Below are positions 27,330 through 34,323 of a stretch of 64,000 nucleotides of DNA, one piece after another. The notes under the pieces are model-generated. The model searched no databases, was not told where the DNA came from, and saw nothing but the letters and a program-made list of their open reading frames with translations. The translations under genes and the position numbers were made by a program. Each line of letters starts with the position of its first letter. Position 1 is the first letter of the stretch. Source of the DNA: Rhizobiaceae bacterium (lineage in GTDB: Bacteria; Pseudomonadota; Alphaproteobacteria; Rhizobiales; Rhizobiaceae); assembly GCA_023953845.1 (NCBI GenBank), contig JAMLJC010000002.1, positions 802,088 through 866,087 of the forward strand, in the 5' to 3' direction.

Positions 27330-27470
27330 TCAGGCTCCTTTCAGGACCTTGACCTTCGACACGATCCCGCCGCCCTTGCGCGCGCGGGCAATGTCTCTGG
27401 CCTGTGTGGGATTGGCGGCAATGACGTCGATCGTCTCGCCGGATGTGAAGTGCACCCGAAAGGTCGTCAT
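27330..27470 (-). CDS. Small 46-residue phage protein
   Basis: Translation gives MTTFRVHFTSGETIDVIAAN followed by a basic segment ending KVKVLKGA. Its ATG overlaps the upstream gene's stop (ATGA, 27467-27470), and its stop is followed by the next ATG one base later, so it fills the gap exactly. The alternation of strands and a final Lys-rich strand suggest a compact beta protein. Function unknown. Confidence 0.62.
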   Translation of the reverse strand: MTTFRVHFTSGETIDVIAANPTQARDIARARKGGGIVSKVKVLKGA

Positions 27471-27796
27471 GATCGGGCGTTCTTCTGCTTCATGGTGATG
27501 ACGGACTTGCCCGGCGCGGCAGAAGGCTGTTCCACCTCAGCGAAGTCGGGATCGCCGGCGATCAGGATTTTGTCGGCAGCCTCGAAAGCCTCGATAGCGA
27601 CGCGCGTCTGACGAAGCCGCTCTGTCCGATCCTCGATATCCGCGACGAGCGCCCGTTCATCCGCGCGGAACCGGTCCAGCATGCCGCTGACGGACGCTCT
27701 GCCACGGTCGAGAAGCGACGCTGGTGCAGCGTCTGGCTGGATTTCTTCCGGCTGCAGGTCGACCACGTCGCGGGTGAGGGGAGAAAACCAGGCCAT
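27467..27796 (-). CDS. Hypothetical coiled-coil phage protein
   Basis: 109 residues. The centre (FRADERALVADIEDRTERLR then QTRVAIEAFEAADKILIAG) is a long amphipathic helix. It lies between the recT gene and a small gene in the recombination operon. No family recognised; it may be an accessory of the recombinase. Confidence 0.6.
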   Translation of the reverse strand: MAWFSPLTRDVVDLQPEEIQPDAAPASLLDRGRASVSGMLDRFRADERALVADIEDRTERLRQTRVAIEAFEAADKILIAGDPDFAEVEQPSAAPGKSVITMKQKNARS

Positions 27797-27799
27797 GAC

Positions 27800-28903
27800 C
27801 TATTCCTCCTCGTCCGCACCGGGTTCGCGGTCTTCCGCTTCTCCCGTGTCGAAGCCGTCCAGATAGGCGGACATCAGGCGTTCGTCGGAGCGGTACTCCT
27901 TCGGCAGAGCCTTACGGCTCATACCTTTTTCGCGGGCTTCCGCTCCGCGCCGTCGCGCTTCGGAAATGGGGTCGCCGCCGTCCGGGCTGGAGGAGATATC
28001 CGACGGCGGCTTGCCAGCGGCGGAATCTTCTGAGGAAGACCTGCCGCGGTCGGAGCCGCTGGGGGCGGACGGCTCCGATTCATGTTCGATGACCTCGCCG
28101 GTGTCCGGATCGGCGTCCGTTTCGTCGGCGATCTGGTCCAGTCTGTCGGCGAGAGATTTCGGGCGTCTTTCCTGGGCCTCGTCCTTCGCGCCCTTCATGT
28201 CGTAGAGTTCGTCGTCGCGGCGGATAAGGTCATCGAGGTCAGTCGACATCGGCAGCACCTTGGAATGCCGCTTGGCCACCGTCTTGCGCGCCATCTCGGC
28301 CCAATCGGTCGACCATGGCGTGGACTTGACGTACCCGCCTTTGAACGCTTTCCAGCCGTCCGACCGGTCGCGGATCGCGTTGATCTCGCTGGTCGACATG
28401 ACCTCGTAGGATTTCGAGCCGTCTTTCAGCACGCAGACGGAATAGGCGCCGACGGGCTCGCCGCGATCCTGCTTTAGATCGTAGGTGTGATTGATCTGCG
28501 GCGCGTCTCCCAGCTGGAACTGAAAGAAGTCGTTGGCGTAGACCACGTGGGCGTCCCATGTGGATATCTCGCCACTGTTGCGCGCCTTCTTGCGCACGCC
28601 GGCGATCATCGGCTGCCAGGTTATCGAGAAGCTGTTCTTCGACTTGCGCAGCACGAGCGCGCCCTCGCGGCCGTCCGGCAGCAAGCCATCCTGCGCCGCC
28701 TTCATCGAGGCGTTGAAAAGCTCCTTCCGAGGCGCTTGCAAAAGCTGAGGATTGTTCTGGATCGCGGTCATGACGACGCGCGCGAAGCGCTCGACGGGGA
28801 TATGGGCAGGCAGGACGGCCTTGAACTGGTCGCCCATCTGATCGAACTGGTGACGGACCACATCGATCTCGCGTGGACCTTTGGCTTCAACGACTGCATT
28901 CAT
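27800..28903 (-). CDS. recT: RecT-family single-strand annealing recombinase
   Basis: 367 residues. The annealing core is in the first 230: MTAIQNNPQLLQAPRKELFN, then SMKAAQDGLLPDGREGALV and TWQPMIAGVRKKARNSGEI, all typical of RecT. The remaining 130 residues are acidic and low complexity and probably serve as an SSB-interaction or tethering tail. RecT anneals strands processed by the YqaJ exonuclease encoded two genes upstream. Confidence 0.9.
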   Translation of the reverse strand: MNAVVEAKGPREIDVVRHQFDQMGDQFKAVLPAHIPVERFARVVMTAIQNNPQLLQAPRKELFNASMKAAQDGLLPDGREGALVLRKSKNSFSITWQPMIAGVRKKARNSGEISTWDAHVVYANDFFQFQLGDAPQINHTYDLKQDRGEPVGAYSVCVLKDGSKSYEVMSTSEINAIRDRSDGWKAFKGGYVKSTPWSTDWAEMARKTVAKRHSKVLPMSTDLDDLIRRDDELYDMKGAKDEAQERRPKSLADRLDQIADETDADPDTGEVIEHESEPSAPSGSDRGRSSSEDSAAGKPPSDISSSPDGGDPISEARRRGAEAREKGMSRKALPKEYRSDERLMSAYLDGFDTGEAEDREPGADEEE

Positions 28904-28928
28904 GGCGTGTTTCTCCTGTTGCCGCCGT

Positions 28929-29738
28929 TCACCGCAGCTGGGCTTTGCTGGATTGGAAGATTTCGACGCCGGTCAGCGGTACCGTGTTCCGGTTCGCGCG
29001 GATGTGCGCGCGGATCGCCTTCTCGATGACGTCGATGCCAATGTGAGCGCGCAGCGGGCCATTCAGGTCGACCTTGGCGATGTCGACGATGCGGAAGTCC
29101 CACTGCTTGCGTTCGCTGATCGTGCCGGCGTCGGTGCGCACCGGCCCCGTCGCCGCGCCGAGAGCTTGAGCCTCGAGGTGCTTGGCCTTGTGTTCGGCCT
29201 TTTCGGCCTCCTGAAGCGCGACGTCGGCAATTACGCCTTCGGCCGACGCAGCAGCCTCGTCGAGTTTGCGCTGGGCTTCCTCGCGCGCCTTGGCGGCGGC
29301 CTCGGCGGCGGCCTTCTGCGCGGCGGCGCGTTGCGCGTCGGCATAGGCGCCAGCAAGACTTTCCGCCGCGTTTTTGATCCTCAGGCAGCGGGCATGAAGG
29401 CTCTCCGGGTGCGGATTGACGTTGACGCCGAACAGCCGGTTCCAATCGTTGAGTTCTTCGCGGATCGGCCCAACGATCTCGTCGCGCTTGTCGCAGACCT
29501 GCTTTGCAACCTTCTTCGCGGCGAGCCCGAGCGCCACCCAGGTATCCCGCTCGTTGTCGTTGGCGATCCTGCCGGCGACAAGGCCATCCTTCGCCGTGTT
29601 GGCGCGGCCGGCCAGTGCTTCGACCTCAGTGATCAGGTCCTTGTGTTCATCGACGAACAGCACTGATACCGGCGGCTTGTTGTGACCCAGGCCGGCGTCG
29701 GCGGGGCCGACGATCGAGGGGGCATCAGAAACGCGCAT
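28929..29738 (-). CDS. Hypothetical coiled-coil protein of the recombination operon
   Basis: 269 residues. Residues 130-200 are an Ala/Lys/Glu-rich coiled coil (AQKAAAEAAAKAREEAQRKL). The C-terminal part (WDFRIVDIAKVDLNG then VIEKAIRAHIRANRNTVPLTG) matches proteins often found between RecT and YqaJ in prophages. Its start overlaps the 3' end of the exonuclease gene by 14 bases. Probably an accessory to recombination; mechanism unknown. Confidence 0.7.
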   Translation of the reverse strand: MRVSDAPSIVGPADAGLGHNKPPVSVLFVDEHKDLITEVEALAGRANTAKDGLVAGRIANDNERDTWVALGLAAKKVAKQVCDKRDEIVGPIREELNDWNRLFGVNVNPHPESLHARCLRIKNAAESLAGAYADAQRAAAQKAAAEAAAKAREEAQRKLDEAAASAEGVIADVALQEAEKAEHKAKHLEAQALGAATGPVRTDAGTISERKQWDFRIVDIAKVDLNGPLRAHIGIDVIEKAIRAHIRANRNTVPLTGVEIFQSSKAQLR

Positions 29739-30678
29739 CGGGATTCTCCTTCGGGGTGATGCGAAGCGAGCGCGACTTCACGGCTTGACCGTTCGGGCCA
29801 GTCCGCACCGACGTGCGCGCTACAATGTTCCAGTTCGTGGTGAAGCCGGTTTCAGCCGCGCCGAGTGCATGCAGGATCCGGGGGCGCAATTGCTCGATGG
29901 CCTTTCCGGACACAGCGTGTGCCTCGCGGGCATCCACAAACCTGCCGGATATTTCGTCCAGCCCTTCGACGGCCGTCAGGTCCTTCCGATCAGGCATGCT
30001 GTCGCGGTAGACCTCCGCCACCGAAGCGCCGTCCCGGTTCCAGTCGATTGGAGGCTCCTCGCCGACCTCGACCTTGCGCCAGAACTCGCGGACGTCACGC
30101 CGAAGGCGGTTCATGACGCGCGCGCCGGCGTCGAGCGGAATATCGACGATCTGCAGATCAATGCCCCGGCCGATGACCATGACGGCCACGCAAGCCCATG
30201 TCGCGCCCGTCAGCGTGGCCTCGACGATCGCCTGAACCGCTATCCAGAGCGGGAGCACGACGTCGCCCGTTTCCGCATCGATCCATTCGCGCCGGAATTT
30301 ATCCTCAGCGACGGTCTTCACCTGCACGATGCCCTGGCCGAAAATGTCGGGACGGGTCGCGAAGGCGTCCGGTGTAGCGCCGATGCGGGCTTCCGTGTCG
30401 CGCCAGTAGGCGTTGTCGCGCCTGTATTCGACCGTCCACTCCGGCCGATCTTCGCGCAGCATCTCGATGACGACCGGTTCCAGCAGGCGCCCGCGGCGCA
30501 AGACAGGATTGTCGGCATCGTCGCTCGCCACCCGGCCGGACTTCTCCGCCCAAAGGCCATAGGGCGTCTGGTAGGGGTGAACGCCGAGAAGGGCCCCCGC
30601 GACCGATGCCGTCACATCCTGCTTGCGGGCGTCGAGCCAGGTAGCGCGGTCGGCCGGGTGGATGATCTGGACGGTCAT
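29725..30678 (-). CDS. YqaJ/lambda Exo-family viral recombinase exonuclease
   Basis: 317 residues. The PD-(D/E)XK core is visible: DVTASVAGALLGVHPYQTPY (N-terminal helix), GRLLEPVVIEML, then RIGATPDAFATRP (catalytic Asp) and GIVQVKTVAEDKF (the QxK of the active site). It digests one strand of duplex DNA to give substrate for RecT. Start and stop overlap both neighbours, so the pair is co-translated. Confidence 0.88.
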   Translation of the reverse strand: MTVQIIHPADRATWLDARKQDVTASVAGALLGVHPYQTPYGLWAEKSGRVASDDADNPVLRRGRLLEPVVIEMLREDRPEWTVEYRRDNAYWRDTEARIGATPDAFATRPDIFGQGIVQVKTVAEDKFRREWIDAETGDVVLPLWIAVQAIVEATLTGATWACVAVMVIGRGIDLQIVDIPLDAGARVMNRLRRDVREFWRKVEVGEEPPIDWNRDGASVAEVYRDSMPDRKDLTAVEGLDEISGRFVDAREAHAVSGKAIEQLRPRILHALGAAETGFTTNWNIVARTSVRTGPNGQAVKSRSLRITPKENPDARF

Positions 30679-30980
30679 GACGACGCCTCGACACCGAGGG
30701 CGTCTGCCGCTTCTGCCAACTGGCTATCTGTCAGGGAGGTCTGCCAGTCATCCGCAACGCCGGCCATCATGCCGTATCCAACGGCGTCGAGCCCTACAAT
30801 TAAGGCAGATCGTCCGGCGCCAATATCGTCGTCGCCATCCGCCATCACGACCTGCAGATCGGCATAAGCCTCACGGCCACGATCGAGCACCGGCTTCAGG
30901 TCGGGCAGGGCATCCCAGCCCTGCATTTCGGCGGCTTCGACTAGGTCGCGGATCGCGTCTAGAACTTCACGCGGGCTCAT
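30675..30980 (-). CDS. Hypothetical acidic phage protein
   Basis: 101 residues, strongly acidic, mostly helical (MSPREVLDAIRDLVEAAEMQ at the start). ATGA overlaps join it to the small membrane protein before it and to the exonuclease after it. A much longer frame that runs through here from 32195 is an artefact of the frameshift at 31526. No family recognised. Confidence 0.6.
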   Translation of the reverse strand: MSPREVLDAIRDLVEAAEMQGWDALPDLKPVLDRGREAYADLQVVMADGDDDIGAGRSALIVGLDAVGYGMMAGVADDWQTSLTDSQLAEAADALGVEASS

Positions 30981-31093
30981 ATCGGCATCCCCGCATACGC
31001 GGACGCGGCCCAGCTCATGCCAACGATGAGAGCAGCTGTGATCCGATGATGCTCGACAAGCCAATTGCACGCGGCGTTGAGAGCGGCGTCCAT
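30977..31093 (-). CDS. Small single-pass membrane protein (38 residues)
   Basis: The frame reads MDAALNAACNWLVEHHRITA then ALIVGMSWAASAYAGMPI, with one hydrophobic stretch long enough to cross a membrane. It is coupled at both ends: TGATG with the repeat protein's stop and ATGA with the following gene. Such perfect packing argues for a real gene. A similar 42-residue coupled membrane peptide occurs at 36673. Function unknown. Confidence 0.55.
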   Translation of the reverse strand: MDAALNAACNWLVEHHRITAALIVGMSWAASAYAGMPI

Positions 31094-32012
31094 CAGGCGG
31101 CCTCCGGCGTTTCGACTTCGATGAAGTCTCCGGAGATCGACAGACGGTAGGTTTTGCCGGCCTCAATACCGTCATGCCCGACCATGGCGGCCCGCACGGC
31201 GACGAGATTGCCGGCGTCATCATAGGCGCCGAGGCTGATTGCACTCCCCTCGACGGCAGTGGCCGTGCCGTTCGGCCCAGCCGCATGCGCAATTGAATTT
31301 TTCCCTTTGACAGAGGCGTGGCCGCGATACCCGGCGGCAGAGGCGTGGCCGCGATACCCGGCGGCAGAGGCGTGGCCGCCAGACCCGGCGGCAGAGGCGT
31401 GGCCGCCAGACCCGGCGGCAGAGGCGTGGCCGTAATCCCCGGCGGCAGAGGCGTGGCCGCCAGACCCGGCGGCAGAGGCGTGGCCGTAATCCCCGGCGGC
31501 AGAGGCGTGGCCGTAATCCCCGGCGGAGAGGCGTGGCCGCGATACCCGGCGGCAGAGGCGTGGCCGTAATCCCCGGCGGCAGAGGCGTGGCCGCGATACC
31601 CGGCGGCAAACTGCCCATTTCCCTGCTTTCGCGCCATTTCCGCAACCCAGGCGACGGCGCGACGGGTCAGGTCGCCGATCGATATGTCGACCTTGATCGA
31701 CAGAATGCTCGACGCACCCTTGGTGTCACTGTTTTCCTCGCGGGCTATCTCACCTGAAGGCTCGACGATGGCGTAACGACCGGTGGCCGGGCCGTAATAC
31801 GTGAAGGCATCGAGCGGCATCTCCACCCAATGGAACGCACCATCGCCACACCGGACGACGGGACCGCCGCCGTTGTCGTAGGTCTTGCCGATCTCGTACT
31901 GGAAGGATCGCCCTTCCGGCGTGCAGGTCAAGTCGCGGTTGAAGCCCTTGTACGCAACCAATGGCTCAGCTGGAACCTTGGACTTCGAGGTCGTTTTCGC
32001 CTTTGCGGCCAT
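31093..32012 (-). pseudogene. DUF7666-like protein with nonapeptide repeats, frameshifted
   Basis: The first part (MAAKAKTTSKSKVPAEPLVA, then YKGFNRDLTCTPEGRSFQYE and MPLDAFTYYGPATGRYAIVE) resembles phage DUF7666 proteins. After residue 130 come nine-residue repeats such as AAGDYGHAS, AAGYRGHAS and AAGSGGHAS. One base is missing at 31526/31527 (GGCGGAGAGG where other units read GGCGGCAGAGG). Restoring it gives a continuous frame of 306 residues ending KTYRLSISGDFIEVETPEAA, with a stop coupled to the next gene. As sequenced, the protein leaves frame into a Pro-rich reading. Sequencing error, real inactivation and natural variation are all possible. Confidence 0.8.
31311..31606 (-). repeat. Eleven 27-bp tandem repeats
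   Basis: Eleven copies of a 27-base unit (plus-strand form CAGAGGCGTGGCC then GCGATACCCGGCGG) run without spacers. The variable core has three forms: CGCGATACC (GYR), CGTAATCCC (GDY) and CGCCAGACC (GSG). Order from the left is YR, YR, SG, SG, DY, SG, DY, DY, YR, DY, YR. The ninth unit is 26 bases, lacking the leading C. Confidence 0.95.
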
Positions 32013-32047
32013 GTCGATTGATCCTTCAGTCGGATGGGGAAACAGTT

Positions 32048-32386
32048 TCAGGCAGCAGCTCGCGCGATGTCCCATCCGGTCAGATTGCCAGCGAGAACCG
32101 CATCGAGGTCGGCGAGGAAAGCCGTGCAGCGGGCGACCTTCATGTCGGTCCAGCCCAAGCGATCGGCCTTGGCGACCCACTGACGCATGGCCCAAGCCGC
32201 GCCGGAAATCGTCGCGTTCAGTCCGGACCCGAACTCGCGGCAGGTCAGTTTGAACTGCTCGACGTCGGCATCGCCGCGGTTGCGCTTCATGCGCAGGAGG
32301 TCGCGGAGGAACACCGGCTTCGTCTGCGGCAGCAGGCTTGGTGTGAGGGCTGAGATCAGGCCGTCGCGGGTAAGGTCGTGGGGCAT
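32048..32386 (-). CDS. Hypothetical phage protein, first gene of the leftward operon
   Basis: 112 residues, helical, no membrane segment; landmarks are LRMKRNRGDADVEQFKLTCR and WAMRQWVAKADRLGWTDMKV. GGAGACAT lies ahead of the ATG. It is the first gene after the operator-like sites at 32419-32469, so it should be among the earliest leftward products. Function unknown. Confidence 0.6.
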   Translation of the reverse strand: MPHDLTRDGLISALTPSLLPQTKPVFLRDLLRMKRNRGDADVEQFKLTCREFGSGLNATISGAAWAMRQWVAKADRLGWTDMKVARCTAFLADLDAVLAGNLTGWDIARAAA

Positions 32387-32418
32387 CGGATGTCTCCTTT
32401 GCCTAAAAACTTAAGTGA

Positions 32419-32469
32419 CACTGAAAATTCCGTCAATCCAAAAAATCAGTGCTGCTGAAATTTTCTCAG
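32419..32469. promoter_or_regulatory. Candidate left operators of the phage repressor
   Basis: CACTGAAAATT at 32419-32429 and AAAAATCAGTG ending at 32451 form an inverted pair, and CTGAAATTTTCTCAG follows at 32455-32469. The same CACTGAAA and TCAG elements occur between repressor and Cro-like gene at 33487-33517. The site is 33-83 bases upstream of the first leftward gene, where an OL region would be. Confidence 0.6.
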
Positions 32470-32541
32470 ACGGCGGCAAGCCGAGCCTCGCGCGCGAAGC
32501 GCCAGTTCGGAGAGGTTTAAGATTGTGATCAACGTTGAAGA

Positions 32542-32579
32542 CGGCATGAGCCGTAGCGCTAGCTACGGCGCACATGCCG
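32542..32579. repeat. Long interrupted stem-loop
   Basis: CGGCATG (32542-32548) pairs with CATGCCG (32573-32579), and inside it GCCGTAGC (32550-32557) pairs with GCTACGGC (32562-32569) around a GCTA loop. A small internal loop separates the two helices. It could fold in RNA from either strand. Confidence 0.7.
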
Positions 32580-32605
32580 CGCGACATAAACGCTGAAGAT
32601 TTGAG

Positions 32606-32644
32606 CTCTACGTTTGAACGTAGAGTGTACCTTTCAACGTAGAG
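32606..32644. promoter_or_regulatory. CTCTACGTT/AACGTAGAG repeats
   Basis: CTCTACGTT (32606-32614) and AACGTAGAG (32617-32625) form a 9-bp inverted repeat with a 2-base centre, and AACGTAGAG recurs at 32636-32644. Three copies of one nine-mer in 39 bases look like a protein-binding site different from the CTGAAA operators. Confidence 0.5.
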
Positions 32645-32753
32645 CTATGATGTTTGAAAGTTTATATCTCTGATCCGCGCGAACGCACGACTGCGAGAGC
32701 GCGCGCGGGTAAAGCCCGCGCGCTCGGCCGTCAACTGGCCGATGGCAGGAGGG

Positions 32754-33479
32754 TCAGGCTGTTTTGAGCCTCAGTTGACCTTGAACGCCACCCTGACGAA
32801 TTGCTTTCTTCATCGCTGCGGGCGGTAGAACTGCGAATATCTCACCAATCCATTCGAGGCGGACATTCTCGATCGGCGCGGCGTTCCAAGAGGTGAGCGT
32901 GACGCTGTCTCCGTCGCCTCTCATAATCGTCTTGATGAAGCGCCGGCCGTTGCTTGTCCGGACTGCCGCCTCTTCGCCGTAAAAGGTCGTTAGCGGGCGT
33001 TTCTGTTCGCGAAAGACGACAATCGTTGCTCCGTCACGATAAAACGGCAGCATCGAATCGCCGCGAACCTTGAATGCAATTAGGTCGTCATCGAGATCGA
33101 AGGGAAGGGAGACCTGGTCCAGGCCCTCGGGCGGAACCTGCTCGAAGTCGGGCTCAACTTCCGCCCCCGCCCCAAGATATCCCATCAAGGGGACCTCGGT
33201 TCCAGCAGGTGCGCCGGACACAGCAGGCGGGCCGCTGAGGAGGTCTCCAGCTGTCACGTGAAGAGCTTCTGCAATGGCGTAAAGCGAGGTGTCGGTAAAA
33301 CCCTGTTTCCCGGTCTCGATCTGGGAAATGGTCGCGGTTGCCACGCCAACGGCTTCCGCTAGTTGTTCCTGCGTCAACCCGCGATGTTTGCGCCATTGGC
33401 GAATGTAGTTTTCGCGCCGCGCCGGCTTGGCATTCGTGACCATCCACATTTTCTGCCGCAACGCGCGTGTCAGTACCAT
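32754..33479 (-). CDS. S24-family phage repressor (CI-like)
   Basis: 241 residues. The N-terminal HTH (about residues 28-80: RGLTQEQLAEAVGVATATIS) binds DNA. The C-terminal S24/LexA-type domain has the self-cleavage serine in RGDSMLPFYRDG and the general-base lysine in GRRFIKTIMRGD, with the scissile region probably near VPLMGYLGAGAE (Ala-Gly). It should hold the lytic promoters off and be inactivated by host RecA. It is divergent from the Cro-like gene across operator-like sites. Confidence 0.9.
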   Translation of the reverse strand: MVLTRALRQKMWMVTNAKPARRENYIRQWRKHRGLTQEQLAEAVGVATATISQIETGKQGFTDTSLYAIAEALHVTAGDLLSGPPAVSGAPAGTEVPLMGYLGAGAEVEPDFEQVPPEGLDQVSLPFDLDDDLIAFKVRGDSMLPFYRDGATIVVFREQKRPLTTFYGEEAAVRTSNGRRFIKTIMRGDGDSVTLTSWNAAPIENVRLEWIGEIFAVLPPAAMKKAIRQGGVQGQLRLKTA

Positions 33480-33486
33480 TCGCTCT

Positions 33487-33517
33487 CACTGAAAAATCAG
33501 CTTGACTGAAATTCAGT
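33487..33517. promoter_or_regulatory. Candidate right operators between repressor and Cro-like gene
   Basis: CACTGAAAAATCAG (33487-33500, arms CTGA and TCAG) and ACTGAAATTCAGT (33505-33517, a perfect palindrome about one A) lie side by side in the 56-base divergent gap. The same elements occur at 32419-32469. This is the expected place for repressor/Cro binding over both promoters. Confidence 0.7.
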
Positions 33518-33535
33518 GTGAATGAAGTATGGGGT

Positions 33536-33748
33536 ATGGAAAAGCTCCTCGAATATCTCAACGCTGAACGTGGGCGTCGGCTCGCATTGTCAGCCGCCCT
33601 CAACTGTTCGCCGTCTGCCATCTCTATGTGGAAGCAGGTTCCGGCAGAGCGTGTAGGAGAAGTCTCGCGGGCGACCGGCATTCCGCCTCACGATCTGAGG
33701 CCCGACATTTTTTCATCGACGCCCATCACGACGGGAGACGCGGCATGA
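33536..33748 (+). CDS. Cro-like HTH protein
   Basis: 70 residues with a YdaS/Cro-type helix-turn-helix: GRRLALSAALNCSPSAISMW then KQVPAERVGEVSRATGIPPH. The phrase W(K)QVPAERV followed by VSRATGIP is typical of Cro and YdaS proteins. I prefer the ATG at 33536; a GTG at 33518 would lie inside the operator. It is the first rightward gene and the natural opponent of the S24 repressor. Confidence 0.8.
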   Translation: MEKLLEYLNAERGRRLALSAALNCSPSAISMWKQVPAERVGEVSRATGIPPHDLRPDIFSSTPITTGDAA

Positions 33749-33753
33749 GTGCG

Positions 33754-34122
33754 TCAGTCTCGGGCCAAGCCGCCCTGCGGGTTCTTCAGCATCGCATAGA
33801 GGTTGCGCAGAAGCTTCGCGACCTCAGCCTTCTCGTCTTCCATGGCCGCCAGCATTTCGGAATCAAGCCCGTGCTCTCGGATGATTTCGTCGCTCGCAAG
33901 GTCGGCTATCAAACCCGCGTTCTGGGTAGCGACGAATTCCATGGCGTCAAACCATTCAGAGGCGCGCTCGGGCTCACCGGGTCGAAAGCTGTCGATCAGG
34001 GCGCAAAGCATGGTTTGCACGGCGCGCGCAGTGCATCGCTCCTGCCAGATCAGGCGGTAAGCGACCGCCAGTTCAGTTTCGAGCGCGCCAACGCGCGCCT
34101 CGATGCTCTCCAGATCAGCCAT
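33754..34122 (-). CDS. Hypothetical coiled-coil protein, opposite strand after the Cro-like gene
   Basis: 122 residues, acidic and helical: MADLESIEARVGALETELAV at the start and DSEMLAAMEDEKAEVAKLLR near the end. A good GGAGG lies about eight bases before the ATG at 34122. It converges on the Cro-like gene with five bases between, so it needs its own promoter in 34123-34323. The plus-strand frame over the same bases looks like a shadow. Function unknown. Confidence 0.65.
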   Translation of the reverse strand: MADLESIEARVGALETELAVAYRLIWQERCTARAVQTMLCALIDSFRPGEPERASEWFDAMEFVATQNAGLIADLASDEIIREHGLDSEMLAAMEDEKAEVAKLLRNLYAMLKNPQGGLARD

Positions 34123-34234
34123 GACGTTTCCCTCCGATTCTTCCGTTCGCACCGGGAGATTATCACGAGGGCCGCATCATGAGCTTTTCGGCGCGCCAGC
34201 TGTTCCCGCGCGCCCGCCGGCTGACCACCGGCAT

Positions 34235-34263
34235 GGTGGCCCACGTGCATGTCGTGGGCCACC
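34235..34263. repeat. Perfect 10-bp hairpin
   Basis: GGTGGCCCAC (34235-34244) and GTGGGCCACC (34254-34263) are exact complements around a 9-base loop; TCCTTTC follows. It lies between the divergent genes at 34122 and 34324. It could end transcription coming from the Cro-like gene, though the T-run is poor, or serve as an operator. Confidence 0.55.
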
Positions 34264-34323
34264 TCCTTTCATCCGTCTGCGCATCGCGTCTCTCCAGTTC
34301 CGTCGCTGGAATGGAGAATGGCG

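Larger units (their letters stand above)
32470..32753. other. Gene-free stretch between the left operators and the repressor
   Basis: No open frame of note. It contains a palindrome TCAACGTTGA (32529-32538), a long stem-loop (32542-32579), a CTCTACGTT/AACGTAGAG inverted repeat with an extra AACGTAGAG copy (32606-32644), and a GCGCGCGGG/CCCGCGCGC hairpin around 32702-32724 downstream of the repressor stop. It may carry the leftward leader, an antitermination site or an antisense RNA. Confidence 0.5.

Noticed and set aside
31311..31606. The 27-bp tandem array as a CRISPR.
   Set aside because: There are no spacers between units, variation is limited to a coding core, and the units are in phase with a protein frame.
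30675..32195. A 506-codon open frame on the minus strand across the 27-bp repeats.
   Set aside because: It is created by the missing base at 31526; the real products are the DUF7666-like repeat protein, a 38-residue peptide and the 101-residue protein, each with coupled starts and stops.
33628..34182. Plus-strand frame opposite the 33754-34122 gene.
   Set aside because: The minus-strand frame has a strong GGAGG start and a coherent acidic coiled coil; the plus-strand product looks random.
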